Of a stretch of 64,000 bases of DNA, positions 35,122-44,226 are shown one piece after another; the stretch's first letter is position 1; the number at the start of each line of letters is the position of its first letter. Both the position numbers and the translations under genes were made by a program. The notes under the pieces were generated by a model, which worked only from the letters and a program-made list of their open reading frames with translations, was not told the origin of the DNA and ran no database searches. The DNA is from Shimia sediminis (GTDB lineage Bacteria > Pseudomonadota > Alphaproteobacteria > Rhodobacterales > Rhodobacteraceae): the NCBI RefSeq assembly GCF_003990645.1, contig NZ_RYZK01000002.1:124001-188000 (forward strand), given 5' to 3'.

Positions 35122-35151
35122 GTTTCTCCATGTTGTACAACATGGAGAAAC
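35122..35151. repeat. Perfect 30-base palindrome between convergent genes
   Basis: GTTTCTCCATGTTGT is followed at once by its exact reverse complement ACAACATGGAGAAAC, with no spacer. Beyond it TTTGGC (35116-35121) and GCGCCAAA (35153-35160) nearly extend the stem, and A-runs follow on the right. A second partial copy, TGTACAACATGG, occurs at 35165-35176. It lies between the ClpP-like gene and the 3' end of the convergent helicase gene, where a bidirectional terminator is expected, but it could be a repeat-element relic. Confidence 0.7.
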
Positions 35152-35199
35152 GGCGCCAAAAAAGATGTACAACATGGTCAGTTTGACGATTTCATCACG

Positions 35200-37617
35200 T
35201 CAAAAGGGGATATCGTCCGGCAGCGTGACATAGCTCGCCACCACGTTCTTGGTGCCCGCTTTGTCGAAATTCACCATCAGCTTGTCACCCTCAATCGCAG
35301 CAATCTCGCCGTATCCGAACTTCTGGTGGAACACGCGGTCGCCAACGGTGAAACTCGAAATCGCCGTGACATCAATCGCGCTCTGGCGGCTCTCTTTTGG
35401 CTGTGACAACCCATGCTGCCCGGCGCGGGATTGCATGCGTTTCCAGCCCGGAGAGTTGTAGGTATTGGCCTTGGCCACACGCTCGTCAAGCCCCGGTTGC
35501 CCAACGCTTGCCGCCGCCCCAAAACCACCGCCATACAGGCCCGGAGGGGTCAGAACATCAACATGTTCCTCGGGCAGTTCATCAATGAAACGCGAGGGCA
35601 TTTGCGATTGCCATTGGCCATAAACACGACGGTTTCCGGCGAATGATATGGTGCACAGCTCCTCGGCCCGCGTGATGCCGACATAGGCCAGCCGCCGTTC
35701 CTCTTCGAGCCCCTTGAGACCGCTTTCATCCATGCTGCGCTGGGACGGGAACAGCCCATCCTCCCACCCCGGCAGGAACACGGCCGGGAACTCCAGCCCC
35801 TTGGCCCCGTGCAGGGTCATGATGGTGACCTTTTGCTCACCTTCCTCGGATTCATTGTCCATGATCAGGCTGACATGTTCAAGGAACCCTTGCAGATTCT
35901 CGAAAGATTCCAAGGCCTTGACCAGTTCCTTGAGGTTTTCCAACCGCCCCGGTGCCTCGGGGGTCTTGTCGTTCTGCCACATGGTCGTATAGCCCGACTC
36001 GTCCAGAATGATCTCGGCCAGTTCGATGTGGCTGACCTCTGGTGCACCTTCCATCAGCTGGGGTGTGGCCGCCTCGAGCACATCATCCTCCGAGGCCACC
36101 TCGACCAGGTGCGTGGTCAGTTTCGACCGCCAGCGCGCGATGCTGTCGACCAGCAATTGCAGCTCTTTCGCACCCTTGCCACCGATCCCTTTGTCCTCAA
36201 GCAGAATGCGCGCGCCTTCCACCAGCGACACGCCGTTATTGCGCGCGCAGGTTTGTATTTTCTGCTGCGCCACATTGCCAAGACCCCGCTTGGGCGTATT
36301 CACAATGCGTTCAAAGGCAAGGTCATCATCCGGGCTGACCACCACACGGAAATAGGCCATCGCATCACGGATTTCCAACCGCTCGTAGAACCGTGGCCCG
36401 CCGATCACCCGGTACGGCAGACCGATGGTCAGAAAGCGATCCTCAAACGCGCGCATCTGGTGGCTGGCACGCACGAGAATCGCCATATCATCCAGCGACA
36501 TCGGCGCGTTGCCCCGCGTCCCCTGCTGCATCGCCTCGATCTCTTCACCGATCCAACGCGCCTCTTCCTCGCCGTCCCAATGGCCGATCAGACGTACCTT
36601 TTCGCCCCCCTCAGCCTCGGTCCACAGCTCCTTGCCCAGCCGGTCTTCGTTGCCCCGAATAACGTTCGAAGCGGCCGCCAGAATATGCGGAGTCGAGCGA
36701 TAGTTCTGCTCTAACCGGACAACGAATGCACCGGGAAAATCCTTTTCAAACCGTAGGATATTGCCCACCTCGGCCCCGCGCCAGCCATAGATCGACTGGT
36801 CGTCATCGCCCACGCAACAGATGTTCTGATGCCCCTGTGCCAGCAGTCGCAACCACAGGTACTGCGCGACGTTGGTATCCTGATACTCGTCGACAAGGAT
36901 GTAGCGAAACCAGCGTTGGTATTGCTCCAGAATATCGGGATTGTTCTGAAAGATGGTGACCACGTGCAGCAACAGATCACCAAAATCCACAGCGTTCAGT
37001 TCCAGCAGGCGTTTCTGGTACTGCTCATAAAGCTCGCCGCCGCGATGGTTAAACGCGCCCGCGTCCGCAGCGGGCAATTTGTCCGGTGTCAGTGCCTTGT
37101 TCTTCCAACCGTCGATCAGGCTGGCCAACAGCCGAGCGGGCCAGCGTTTATCGTCGATATTGTTGGCCTGGATCAGCTGTTTCAACAGGCGGTTCTGGTC
37201 GTCAGTATCAAGAATGGTAAAGTTCGATTTGAGACCGACCAGTTCGGCGTGACGGCGCAGCAATTTCACACAGATCGCGTGGAAGGTGCCTAGCCATGGC
37301 ACCCCTTCGATCGAGCCCCCCAGCATGCGACCAACCCGGTCTTTCATCTCGCGCGCGGCCTTGTTGGTAAAGGTCACGGCGAGGATTTCATTGGGTCTCG
37401 CGCGCTGGGTGTTCAGCAAATGCACAATGCGCGCCGTCAGCGCCTTGGTCTTGCCGGTGCCAGCCCCAGCCAGCATCAGGACAGGGCCATCCAGCCGCTC
37501 AACCGCCTCGCGCTGTGCCGGGTTCAACTCATTCAAATAGGGCGAAGGCCGCGCAGCCATGGCGCGGGCCGACAGTGAGGCCGATTCAAAGGCGTCGGAT
37601 TCATCGAAACTGCTCAT
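35200..37617 (-). CDS. uvrD: UvrD/PcrA-family ATP-dependent DNA helicase
   Basis: A superfamily 1 3'-5' helicase (805 aa) acting in nucleotide excision and mismatch repair. Motifs in order are the Q motif LNPAQREAV, Walker A LAGAGTGKT, motif Ia FTNKAAREMKDRV, Walker B VDEYQDTN, motif III GDDDQSIYGWRGA, motif IV LEQNYRSTPHIL, motif V MTLHGAKGLEFPAVFLPGWEDGLFPS and motif VI EERRLAYVGITRA. The C-terminus ends in the Tudor-like RNA-polymerase-binding segment VGDRVFHQKFGYGEIAAIEGDKLMVNFDKAGTKNVV. ATG at 37617 (MSSFDES) is preferred to a longer frame that overlaps the divergent gene. Confidence 0.96.
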   Translation of the reverse strand: MSSFDESDAFESASLSARAMAARPSPYLNELNPAQREAVERLDGPVLMLAGAGTGKTKALTARIVHLLNTQRARPNEILAVTFTNKAAREMKDRVGRMLGGSIEGVPWLGTFHAICVKLLRRHAELVGLKSNFTILDTDDQNRLLKQLIQANNIDDKRWPARLLASLIDGWKNKALTPDKLPAADAGAFNHRGGELYEQYQKRLLELNAVDFGDLLLHVVTIFQNNPDILEQYQRWFRYILVDEYQDTNVAQYLWLRLLAQGHQNICCVGDDDQSIYGWRGAEVGNILRFEKDFPGAFVVRLEQNYRSTPHILAAASNVIRGNEDRLGKELWTEAEGGEKVRLIGHWDGEEEARWIGEEIEAMQQGTRGNAPMSLDDMAILVRASHQMRAFEDRFLTIGLPYRVIGGPRFYERLEIRDAMAYFRVVVSPDDDLAFERIVNTPKRGLGNVAQQKIQTCARNNGVSLVEGARILLEDKGIGGKGAKELQLLVDSIARWRSKLTTHLVEVASEDDVLEAATPQLMEGAPEVSHIELAEIILDESGYTTMWQNDKTPEAPGRLENLKELVKALESFENLQGFLEHVSLIMDNESEEGEQKVTIMTLHGAKGLEFPAVFLPGWEDGLFPSQRSMDESGLKGLEEERRLAYVGITRAEELCTISFAGNRRVYGQWQSQMPSRFIDELPEEHVDVLTPPGLYGGGFGAAASVGQPGLDERVAKANTYNSPGWKRMQSRAGQHGLSQPKESRQSAIDVTAISSFTVGDRVFHQKFGYGEIAAIEGDKLMVNFDKAGTKNVVASYVTLPDDIPF

Positions 37618-37720
37618 GGGGCGCAATGTAGCGCGCCGATTTCGGGATGGGAAGTTCTCATTATGTTCCATACATGTTGTTTTGCTGGACAAACGCCATG
37701 ATCCGTCGAACATGTGGCCC

Positions 37721-38857
37721 ATGGATTTGCACACCAGATACCCCGCGCTTTCGGATTTACGACACAAGGCCAAACGGCGGATTCCGCATTTCGTGTGGGA
37801 ATTTCTCGCCAGTGGCACAGGCGATGAGCGCACGCTGGCACGCAATCGCGCCGCGCTGGACGAGGTGTTGTTCCGACCTGCGATCCTGCACGGAGAGTTT
37901 GAGCCGCAGCTGGCAACACGGTTTCTGGGGCAGGACTATGCCCTGCCCCTGGGCATTGCGCCGGTGGGCATGTCGGGGTTGATCTGGCCTGACGCGGAAC
38001 GGCTGTTGGCGCAGGCCGCGAAGCGACAGGGGATCCCCTATACCCTGTCCACCGTGGCGAGCCAGACGCCTGAAGATCTGGCGCCGCACATCGGGGACAA
38101 TGCGTGGTTCCAACTCTACCCTCCTCGCGACAAAGCTATTCGCCAGGACATTCTGAAACGGGCACAGGCGGCGGGGTTTTCGACACTGGTTCTGACGGTA
38201 GATATTCCGGTGGCCAGCCGCCGCGAACGGCAGGTGCGCTCGGGCCTGACCACGCCGCCGCGCCTGACGCCGCGGATCTTGTCCCAGGTGGCGATGCGGC
38301 CCCGATGGGCGTTGGGCATGGCGCGGATGGGTATGCCCCGCATGCGATTGATTGACGACTATGCGGATAAGGTCACGGGGCTGAGCACCAACGCCCATGC
38401 AGGGTATCAGCTCCGGACCGCGCCGGATTGGGATTACCTGCAATGGCTGCGCGACCACTGGCAGGGGCCGCTGATCGTCAAAGGGGTCATGCGGGCGGAA
38501 GACGCAACAAGGCTCGAAACGGCGGGGGTTGACGCGATTTGGGTGTCAAACCATGCCGGGCGACAGTTTGACGCCGCACCCGCGCCGATCGAAGTGCTGG
38601 CGGACATCCGGGCAGCCACGTCTCTGCCCCTGATCATGGATAGTGGCGTCGAGACCGGCCTCGACATTCTGCGGGCGCTGTCACAGGGGGCTGATCTTGT
38701 GATGATGGGCCGCGGATTTCACTATGCACTGGCCGCGCTTGGGGCGGCGGGGCCGGACCATCTGATCGACCTTCTGACCAAGGATATGGCAGCCAATATG
38801 GGACAGATCGGCGCCGCGGGTTTCAATGACCTAAAGGGCGCACTGGTCGACAGGTAG
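37721..38857 (+). CDS. lldD: FMN-dependent alpha-hydroxy-acid oxidising enzyme, LldD type
   Basis: Oxidises L-2-hydroxy acids, most likely L-lactate to pyruvate, passing electrons to quinones at the membrane (378 aa, standard length). FMN and substrate motifs are PLGIAPVGMSGL, FQLYPPRDK, VLTVDIPVASRRERQVRSG, LIVKGVMRAEDA, AIWVSNHAGRQFDAAPAP (catalytic His and Arg) and IMDSGVETGLDILRALSQGADLVMMGR. ATG 37721 (MDLHTRYPALSDL) is preferred; ATG 37712 would add three residues. The TAG stop lies inside a perfect 28-base palindrome shared with the next, convergent gene. The specificity for lactate is inferred. Confidence 0.88.
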   Translation: MDLHTRYPALSDLRHKAKRRIPHFVWEFLASGTGDERTLARNRAALDEVLFRPAILHGEFEPQLATRFLGQDYALPLGIAPVGMSGLIWPDAERLLAQAAKRQGIPYTLSTVASQTPEDLAPHIGDNAWFQLYPPRDKAIRQDILKRAQAAGFSTLVLTVDIPVASRRERQVRSGLTTPPRLTPRILSQVAMRPRWALGMARMGMPRMRLIDDYADKVTGLSTNAHAGYQLRTAPDWDYLQWLRDHWQGPLIVKGVMRAEDATRLETAGVDAIWVSNHAGRQFDAAPAPIEVLADIRAATSLPLIMDSGVETGLDILRALSQGADLVMMGRGFHYALAALGAAGPDHLIDLLTKDMAANMGQIGAAGFNDLKGALVDR

Positions 38858-38881
38858 GTCGGACAAATTTGTCCGACCTAC
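38854..38881. repeat. Perfect 28-base palindrome carrying two convergent stop codons
   Basis: GTAGGTCGGACAAA is followed by its exact reverse complement TTTGTCCGACCTAC. TAG at 38855-38857 ends the rightward hydroxy-acid oxidase gene, and the symmetrical CTA at 38878-38880 is the TAG that ends the leftward rhodanese gene. The same motif occurs at 22630-22656. It probably terminates transcription from both sides. Confidence 0.85.
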
Positions 38882-39336
38882 GGCTGTTTGGTGAGGTCCC
38901 TGGGCATCGTGTCATAGGCCTCTTGCGCGCTGACCGTGGGCAGGCCGGAGGGAATCCACCCTTTGCCACGCGGCCCGCCCGCCATGCCTGCGGTCACGTC
39001 CAGCACGCCGTTGATCTTATTCTCGGCCAGCACATTCATCAGATACCCGGTGCGGTTGCCAGTCCGGCAGATGATGGCAACCTGATGGTCCGGGTTGCGC
39101 TGAAGCACTGCCATCAGGCGCGGGCCAAACTCCTTATGGGTCATGTCCAGCGGCCAGGCGCCCTTGGCCACACCGGTTTCCTGCCATTCTTCGGGGCGGC
39201 GCACATCAATCAGGATCAGCTTGTTTCCCTCGATCCCTGCAAGAGCCTGTTCCGGGGTCAAAGTGGTCTCAGCACGGGCAGTGGTGGCCACTGCAAGTGC
39301 GACCAGGGAAAGTGCAAAGGTACGACGAGTCAGCAT
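38878..39336 (-). CDS. Secreted rhodanese-domain protein
   Basis: A 152-aa periplasmic rhodanese-like protein. The signal peptide has a pair of Arg (MLTRRTFALSLVALAVATTARA), possibly Tat-dependent, though the motif is short. The domain covers residues 28-150, with LILIDVRRPEEWQETGVAKGAWPLDMTH and the active-site loop CRTGNRTG (Cys near residue 93). Relatives transfer sulfane sulfur or are oxidised in redox chains. Its stop codon lies in the 28-base palindrome. Confidence 0.88.
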   Translation of the reverse strand: MLTRRTFALSLVALAVATTARAETTLTPEQALAGIEGNKLILIDVRRPEEWQETGVAKGAWPLDMTHKEFGPRLMAVLQRNPDHQVAIICRTGNRTGYLMNVLAENKINGVLDVTAGMAGGPRGKGWIPSGLPTVSAQEAYDTMPRDLTKQP

Positions 39337-39571
39337 GAGACATATTCCAAATGAGAAATGTTACTTCCTGTCTGCCATGGACGGATTCGGCGTGCAACCT
39401 GTCGCTCTACACGATGTCGTGCGGGCGATTCCTGCGTATTGGTCCGAAAACGGAACAGAATCCTACAGAAATGTAACAGAATCCGTAATCATTGGTATTG
39501 CGCTGCACTGCGGCATGCCCTTAGGGTTCGCGCACTGAAACCGGACAGACGCCAAAAAGGGGAGCCTGCCC

Positions 39572-42500
39572 ATGCCTGAGTTCAAGAAAATCCTGATTGC
39601 CAACCGTGGCGAGATTGCGATCCGTGTGATGCGCGCCGCCAATGAAATGGGCAAACGCACTGTTGCGGTCTTTGCGGAAGAGGACAAGCTGTCGTTGCAC
39701 CGCTTCAAAGCGGATGAGGCCTATCGCATTGGCGAGGGGCTTGGGCCGGTTGCGGCGTACCTGAGCATTGATGAGATCATTCGGGTCGCCAAAGAATGCG
39801 GCGCGGATGCGATCCACCCCGGATATGGCCTCTTGTCCGAGAACCCGGATTTTGTCGACGCCTGTGCGAACAACGGCATCACCTTTATCGGCCCCAAGGC
39901 CGCCACCATGCGCGCGTTGGGCGACAAGGCCTCGGCCCGCAAGGTTGCGATCGAGGCGGGCGTGCCCGTGATCCCCGCCACCGAAGTGCTGGGCGACGAC
40001 ATGGACGCCATCCGCAAGGAAGCGGCCGAGGTTGGTTATCCCCTGATGCTGAAAGCCTCGTGGGGCGGCGGCGGACGTGGCATGCGCCCGATCCTTTCCG
40101 AAGACGAAGTTGAAGAGAAAGTGCTTGAGGGCCGCCGTGAGGCAGAAGCCGCCTTTGGCAATGGCGAAGGCTACTTGGAAAAGATGATCACCCGTGCACG
40201 CCACGTCGAAGTGCAGATCCTCGGTGACCAGCAGGGCAACATCTATCACCTCTACGAGCGTGACTGTTCCGTCCAGCGCCGTAACCAAAAGGTCGTGGAA
40301 CGCGCGCCTGCCCCCTATCTCTCAGAAGCACAGCGCGAAGAGATCTGCGAGCTGGGCCGCAAAATCTGCGCCCATGTGAACTATGAATGCGCCGGCACGG
40401 TCGAATTCCTGATGGATATGGAAACCGGCAAATTCTACTTTATCGAGGTGAACCCACGGGTTCAGGTGGAACACACCGTGACTGAGGAAGTCACCGGCAT
40501 CGACATCGTGCAGGCGCAAATCCTGATTGCCGAGGGCAAGTCGATAGCCGAAGCCACCGGCAAAGCCAGCCAGTATGACATTCGCCTGAACGGTCACGCG
40601 TTGCAAACCCGGATCACCACCGAAGATCCGCAGAACAACTTTATCCCCGACTATGGCCGCATCACGGCCTATCGTTCGGCCACCGGCATGGGCATCCGTC
40701 TGGACGGCGGCACGGCCTATGCGGGCGGGGTAATCACCCGCTATTATGACTCGCTGCTGACCAAGGTCACCGCCTGGGCCCAGACCCCGGAAAAGGCCAT
40801 TGCCCGCATGGACCGCGCATTGCGCGAATTCCGTATTCGCGGCGTCAGCACCAATATCGCCTTTGTCGAGAACCTCTTGAAGCACGAGGTTTTCCTGCGC
40901 AACCAGTACACCACCAAGTTCATCGACGAGACGCCGGAATTGTTCCAGTTCTCCAAGCGCCGTGACCGGGGCACCAAGGTGCTGACCTATATCGCGGACA
41001 TCTCGGTGAACGGACATCCCGAGACCACGGATCGTCCGGAGCCTGCCGCTGATCTCAAGGCCCCAAAAGCACCCGCCAACCGGGCCGAGCCCGCCTATGG
41101 CACCCGCAACCTGTTGGAAGACAAGGGCGCGCAGGCTGTGGCGGACTGGATGAAGGATCAGCCACAACTGCTGCTCACAGACACCACGATGCGCGACGGG
41201 CACCAGTCGCTGCTGGCCACGCGGATGCGCTCGATTGACATGATCAAGGTGGCGCCAGCCTATGCCGCCAACCTGCCGCAGTTGTTCTCGGTAGAATGCT
41301 GGGGTGGGGCGACCTTTGATGTCGCCTACCGCTTCCTGCAGGAATGCCCGTGGCAGCGCCTGCGCGACCTGCGTGCCGCGATGCCCAACGTGATGACCCA
41401 GATGTTGCTGCGCGCCAGCAATGGCGTCGGCTACACAAACTATCCTGACAACGTGGTGCAGGAGTTTGTCCGGCAGGCAGCCGAGACCGGCGTTGATGTG
41501 TTCCGCGTGTTTGACTCGCTGAACTGGGTTGAGAACATGCGTGTCGCGATGGATGCAGTGGTCGAAAGCGGCAAGGTCTGCGAAGGCACGATCTGCTACA
41601 CCGGCGATCTCTTGGACCCCGCGCGCGCCAAGTATGACCTGAACTACTATGTCGGCATGGCCAAAGAGCTTGAGGCCGCAGGCGCGCATGTGCTGGGTCT
41701 GAAGGACATGGCGGGCCTGTTGAAACCGGCCTCCGCCCGCATTCTCGTCAAGGCGCTAAAGGAAGAGGTCGGCCTGCCGATCCACTTCCACACCCATGAC
41801 ACCAGTGGCATTGCAGGCGCGACCATTCTGGCCGCCGCGGATGCGGGTGTCGATGCTGTGGACGCAGCAATGGACGCCTTCAGTGGCGGCACATCGCAGG
41901 CCTGCCTTGGCTCAGTGGTCGAAGCCCTGCGCCACACCGAGCGCGATACAGGTCTGGACATCAAGGCCATTCGTGATGTCAGCGAATACTGGGAAGGCGT
42001 GCGCGCACAATATGCGGCGTTCGAAAGCGGTCTCGCAGCCCCAGCGTCCGAGGTCTACCTGCACGAGATGCCCGGCGGTCAGTTCACCAATCTCAAGGCA
42101 CAGGCCCGCAGCCTGGGTCTGGAGGAAAAGTGGCACGATGTGGCGCAGACCTATGCCGACGTGAACCAGATGTTTGGCGATATCGTCAAGGTCACGCCCT
42201 CGTCCAAGGTTGTGGGCGACATGGCGCTGATGATGGTCAGCCAGGGTCTGACCCGCGATCAGGTTGAGGACAAGGACACCGACGTGGCCTTCCCCGACAG
42301 CGTTGTCGACATGATGCGCGGCAATCTCGGCCAGCCTCCGGGTGGTTTCCCGGAGGGTATCGTCAAGAAGGTGCTGAAGGGCGACAAGCCCAACACCGAG
42401 CGCCCCGGCAAACATCTGGAGCCGGTCGATCTTGAGGCCGCACGAGCCGAGTTGATTGCAGAGCTGGAAGGCTACAAGGTCGATAACGAGGACCTCAATG

Positions 42501-43012
42501 GCTACCTGATGTATCCCAAGGTGTTCCTCGATTACATGGGCCGTCACCGTCTATACGGCCCGGTTCGGGCACTGCCGACACGCACCTTCTTTTACGGCAT
42601 GGAGCCGGGTGAAGAGATCACCGCCGAAATCGATCCCGGCAAGACGCTGGAAATCCGCCTGCAGGCCATTGGGGAAACTGACGAGAACGGCGAGGTCAAA
42701 GTATTCTTTGAACTGAACGGCCAGCCGCGCGTCATCCGCGTACCGAACCGTCTGGTGAAATCCTCGACCGCGCAACGGCCCAAGGCCGAAGCGGGCAACG
42801 CCAACCACATCGGCGCGCCGATGCCTGGTGTCGTTGCTTCGGTCGCGGTCACCGCAGGCCAGACGGTGAAAGAGGGCGATCTCTTGCTCACCATCGAAGC
42901 CATGAAGATGGAGACCGGCATCCACGCCGAACGCGATGCTGTCGTGAAAACGGTCCACGCCCACCCCGGCGGACAGATCGACGCCAAGGACCTGTTGGTC
43001 GAACTGGAGTAA
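39572..43012 (+). CDS. pyc: Pyruvate carboxylase
   Basis: Biotin enzyme that carboxylates pyruvate to oxaloacetate, refilling the TCA cycle (1146 aa, full length). Residues 1-460 are the biotin carboxylase domain (KILIANRGEIAIRVMRAA, the Gly-rich KASWGGGGRGMR loop, FIEVNPRVQVEHTVTEE). Residues about 525-800 are the carboxyltransferase barrel (LLTDTTMRDGHQSLLATRMRS and IHFHTHDTSG metal His). The C-terminal 70 residues are the biotin carrier with EAMKMETG, Lys1112 being biotinylated. GGGGAGCC lies upstream of the ATG. It is transcribed alone and followed by a strong terminator. In this clade it serves growth on lactate and other C3 compounds, matching the nearby lactate-dehydrogenase-like gene. 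Confidence 0.98.
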   Translation: MPEFKKILIANRGEIAIRVMRAANEMGKRTVAVFAEEDKLSLHRFKADEAYRIGEGLGPVAAYLSIDEIIRVAKECGADAIHPGYGLLSENPDFVDACANNGITFIGPKAATMRALGDKASARKVAIEAGVPVIPATEVLGDDMDAIRKEAAEVGYPLMLKASWGGGGRGMRPILSEDEVEEKVLEGRREAEAAFGNGEGYLEKMITRARHVEVQILGDQQGNIYHLYERDCSVQRRNQKVVERAPAPYLSEAQREEICELGRKICAHVNYECAGTVEFLMDMETGKFYFIEVNPRVQVEHTVTEEVTGIDIVQAQILIAEGKSIAEATGKASQYDIRLNGHALQTRITTEDPQNNFIPDYGRITAYRSATGMGIRLDGGTAYAGGVITRYYDSLLTKVTAWAQTPEKAIARMDRALREFRIRGVSTNIAFVENLLKHEVFLRNQYTTKFIDETPELFQFSKRRDRGTKVLTYIADISVNGHPETTDRPEPAADLKAPKAPANRAEPAYGTRNLLEDKGAQAVADWMKDQPQLLLTDTTMRDGHQSLLATRMRSIDMIKVAPAYAANLPQLFSVECWGGATFDVAYRFLQECPWQRLRDLRAAMPNVMTQMLLRASNGVGYTNYPDNVVQEFVRQAAETGVDVFRVFDSLNWVENMRVAMDAVVESGKVCEGTICYTGDLLDPARAKYDLNYYVGMAKELEAAGAHVLGLKDMAGLLKPASARILVKALKEEVGLPIHFHTHDTSGIAGATILAAADAGVDAVDAAMDAFSGGTSQACLGSVVEALRHTERDTGLDIKAIRDVSEYWEGVRAQYAAFESGLAAPASEVYLHEMPGGQFTNLKAQARSLGLEEKWHDVAQTYADVNQMFGDIVKVTPSSKVVGDMALMMVSQGLTRDQVEDKDTDVAFPDSVVDMMRGNLGQPPGGFPEGIVKKVLKGDKPNTERPGKHLEPVDLEAARAELIAELEGYKVDNEDLNGYLMYPKVFLDYMGRHRLYGPVRALPTRTFFYGMEPGEEITAEIDPGKTLEIRLQAIGETDENGEVKVFFELNGQPRVIRVPNRLVKSSTAQRPKAEAGNANHIGAPMPGVVASVAVTAGQTVKEGDLLLTIEAMKMETGIHAERDAVVKTVHAHPGGQIDAKDLLVELE

Positions 43013-43020
43013 ACCAAACA

Positions 43021-43048
43021 AAGCCCCGCCAAACTGGCGGGGCTTTTT
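43021..43048 (+). terminator. Terminator of pyc
   Basis: AAGCCCCGCC and GGCGGGGCTT form a perfect stem around AAACT, followed by TTTGTT. It begins 8 bases after the pyc stop. Confidence 0.93.
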
Positions 43049-43051
43049 GTT

Positions 43052-43388
43052 GACGACCGGTTCGACACATCAGGCACTCCGATCAATATTGCTTTCCCAC
43101 TCTCATGGGAGCGCATAATCGCACAATGTCTCCAGCGAAAAAACAGCCAGAGGCTCAAATACCCTCTCAATTTTCCAGTAGCTCAAGAGCAACATTTAGA
43201 ACCGCATTGTCAGGCATCCCCTTTGGGCCTTTGCCCCAGAGACAACCACCACATTTTTTACAAAAGCCTTGTAGGGAACCATCGCCTCACAAAGATGGGT
43301 TTAGACGCAATCTAGCCCAACTAACCCATCTCATGCGCGCTGTTCCTACCACTCGCAACCATGCTGCCACGGATGCGAGTGGCCAGTT
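43052..43388. other. Intergenic region with only a weak leftward reading frame
   Basis: These 337 bases lie between pyc and the glycosyltransferase-like genes. The only protein-like stretch is a leftward frame at 43167-43286 without a good start, reading GFCKKCGGCLWGKGPKGMP and then about 20 more residues to a stop. The three cysteines look like a metal-binding or structural tail, so it could be the remnant end of a lost gene. Nothing else was recognised. Confidence 0.4.
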
Positions 43389-44225
43389 TCACAACCAAAT
43401 CCCGTACCGCTCTTGCAGATACCGAGCTGCCCGGGCATTGGCCTTGTCCCGACCCTGCCTGCCGCCTTCCATATCGGTGAGGGCAGCTTGATTGAAGTGG
43501 GCGTGAGACGTGGACTCGCGTCGCCGTGGAATCATCCAGACCGGATGCCCGTTCTTCATCGCAATGCCCGAGAGCCAGATGTCATCGACTGACCAGGCCT
43601 CTTCGGGGATGTCGAACACGTCGTCATCAAAAAAACCTGGCCGCACCAACACGCCGCCGAACCCCATGAAATTGTCCATGTAGCCCGCTTTCAGGCAACG
43701 GCGGCGCCCGACAAACCGGTGGGGCCACCCCAAGGCCTTGCGCCCGAAGGCCTCGACCATCACACGCAGGTTCTGCTCCATGTCAAACGCCCGCCATAGT
43801 CGCCATGCACGGGGGCGTAATAGGTTTTGACGCGCCTTCAGCTGGGGATCTTTGACCGACCCGGCACATAGCGTGATGCAGGCGTCGGGCTGTCGCGCGC
43901 GTTGTTTGAAAAACGCCACGGCCCAGTCGCGCGGATAATCCATGTCATCGTCGCAAAACAGGATTTCCTGATCGGCACCAAAGTCGCGCAACGCCGGCAA
44001 AAGCTTGGTCGCGGGGCCATAATCTTCGTCCACCCGACGGATTTCCACGCCCTCTGGCACCTGTGGCAAGCTGCCGTCCCAATCAGGAAACCGGTGGTAG
44101 GTTTTGGGAAGGTATACAATGATCTGCCGGGCGGGCACCGTCTGGCGCAAAAGCGTCTCTAACGTCAGTGCCAGCCGGGAAAAGCGCGGCGGAATGGAAG
44201 AGAGGGTGATCACATAGTCCGGCAT
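43389..44225 (-). CDS. Glycosyltransferase-like protein, paralogue B
   Basis: A 278-aa cytoplasmic protein resembling small GT-A-type glycosyltransferases. It has an N-terminal beta-strand (VITLSSIPPRFSRLALTLETLLRQT) and a CDDDMDYPRDWAVAFF motif (the DDD is a likely metal/nucleotide-sugar site), then MGFGGVLVRPGFF and SVDDIWLSGIAM. It is about half identical to the upstream neighbour over the first 130 residues (RFPDWDG, VPEGVEI, DEDYGPATKLLPAL in both). ATG at 44225 lies two bases downstream of the neighbour's stop codon, with GGAG 6 bases upstream. The pair probably modifies a surface glycan; acceptor and sugar are unknown. Confidence 0.78.
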   Translation of the reverse strand: MPDYVITLSSIPPRFSRLALTLETLLRQTVPARQIIVYLPKTYHRFPDWDGSLPQVPEGVEIRRVDEDYGPATKLLPALRDFGADQEILFCDDDMDYPRDWAVAFFKQRARQPDACITLCAGSVKDPQLKARQNLLRPRAWRLWRAFDMEQNLRVMVEAFGRKALGWPHRFVGRRRCLKAGYMDNFMGFGGVLVRPGFFDDDVFDIPEEAWSVDDIWLSGIAMKNGHPVWMIPRRRESTSHAHFNQAALTDMEGGRQGRDKANARAARYLQERYGIWL

Positions 44226-44226
44226 C

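Noticed and set aside
40322-41689. A 455-codon open frame opposite pyc
   Set aside because: It mirrors the conserved carboxyltransferase reading frame of pyc in the opposite direction. It is a codon-bias shadow.
43105-43491. A rightward 128-codon frame after pyc
   Set aside because: It runs into the antisense of the glycosyltransferase-like gene and has a random composition (Pro/Ser/Arg).
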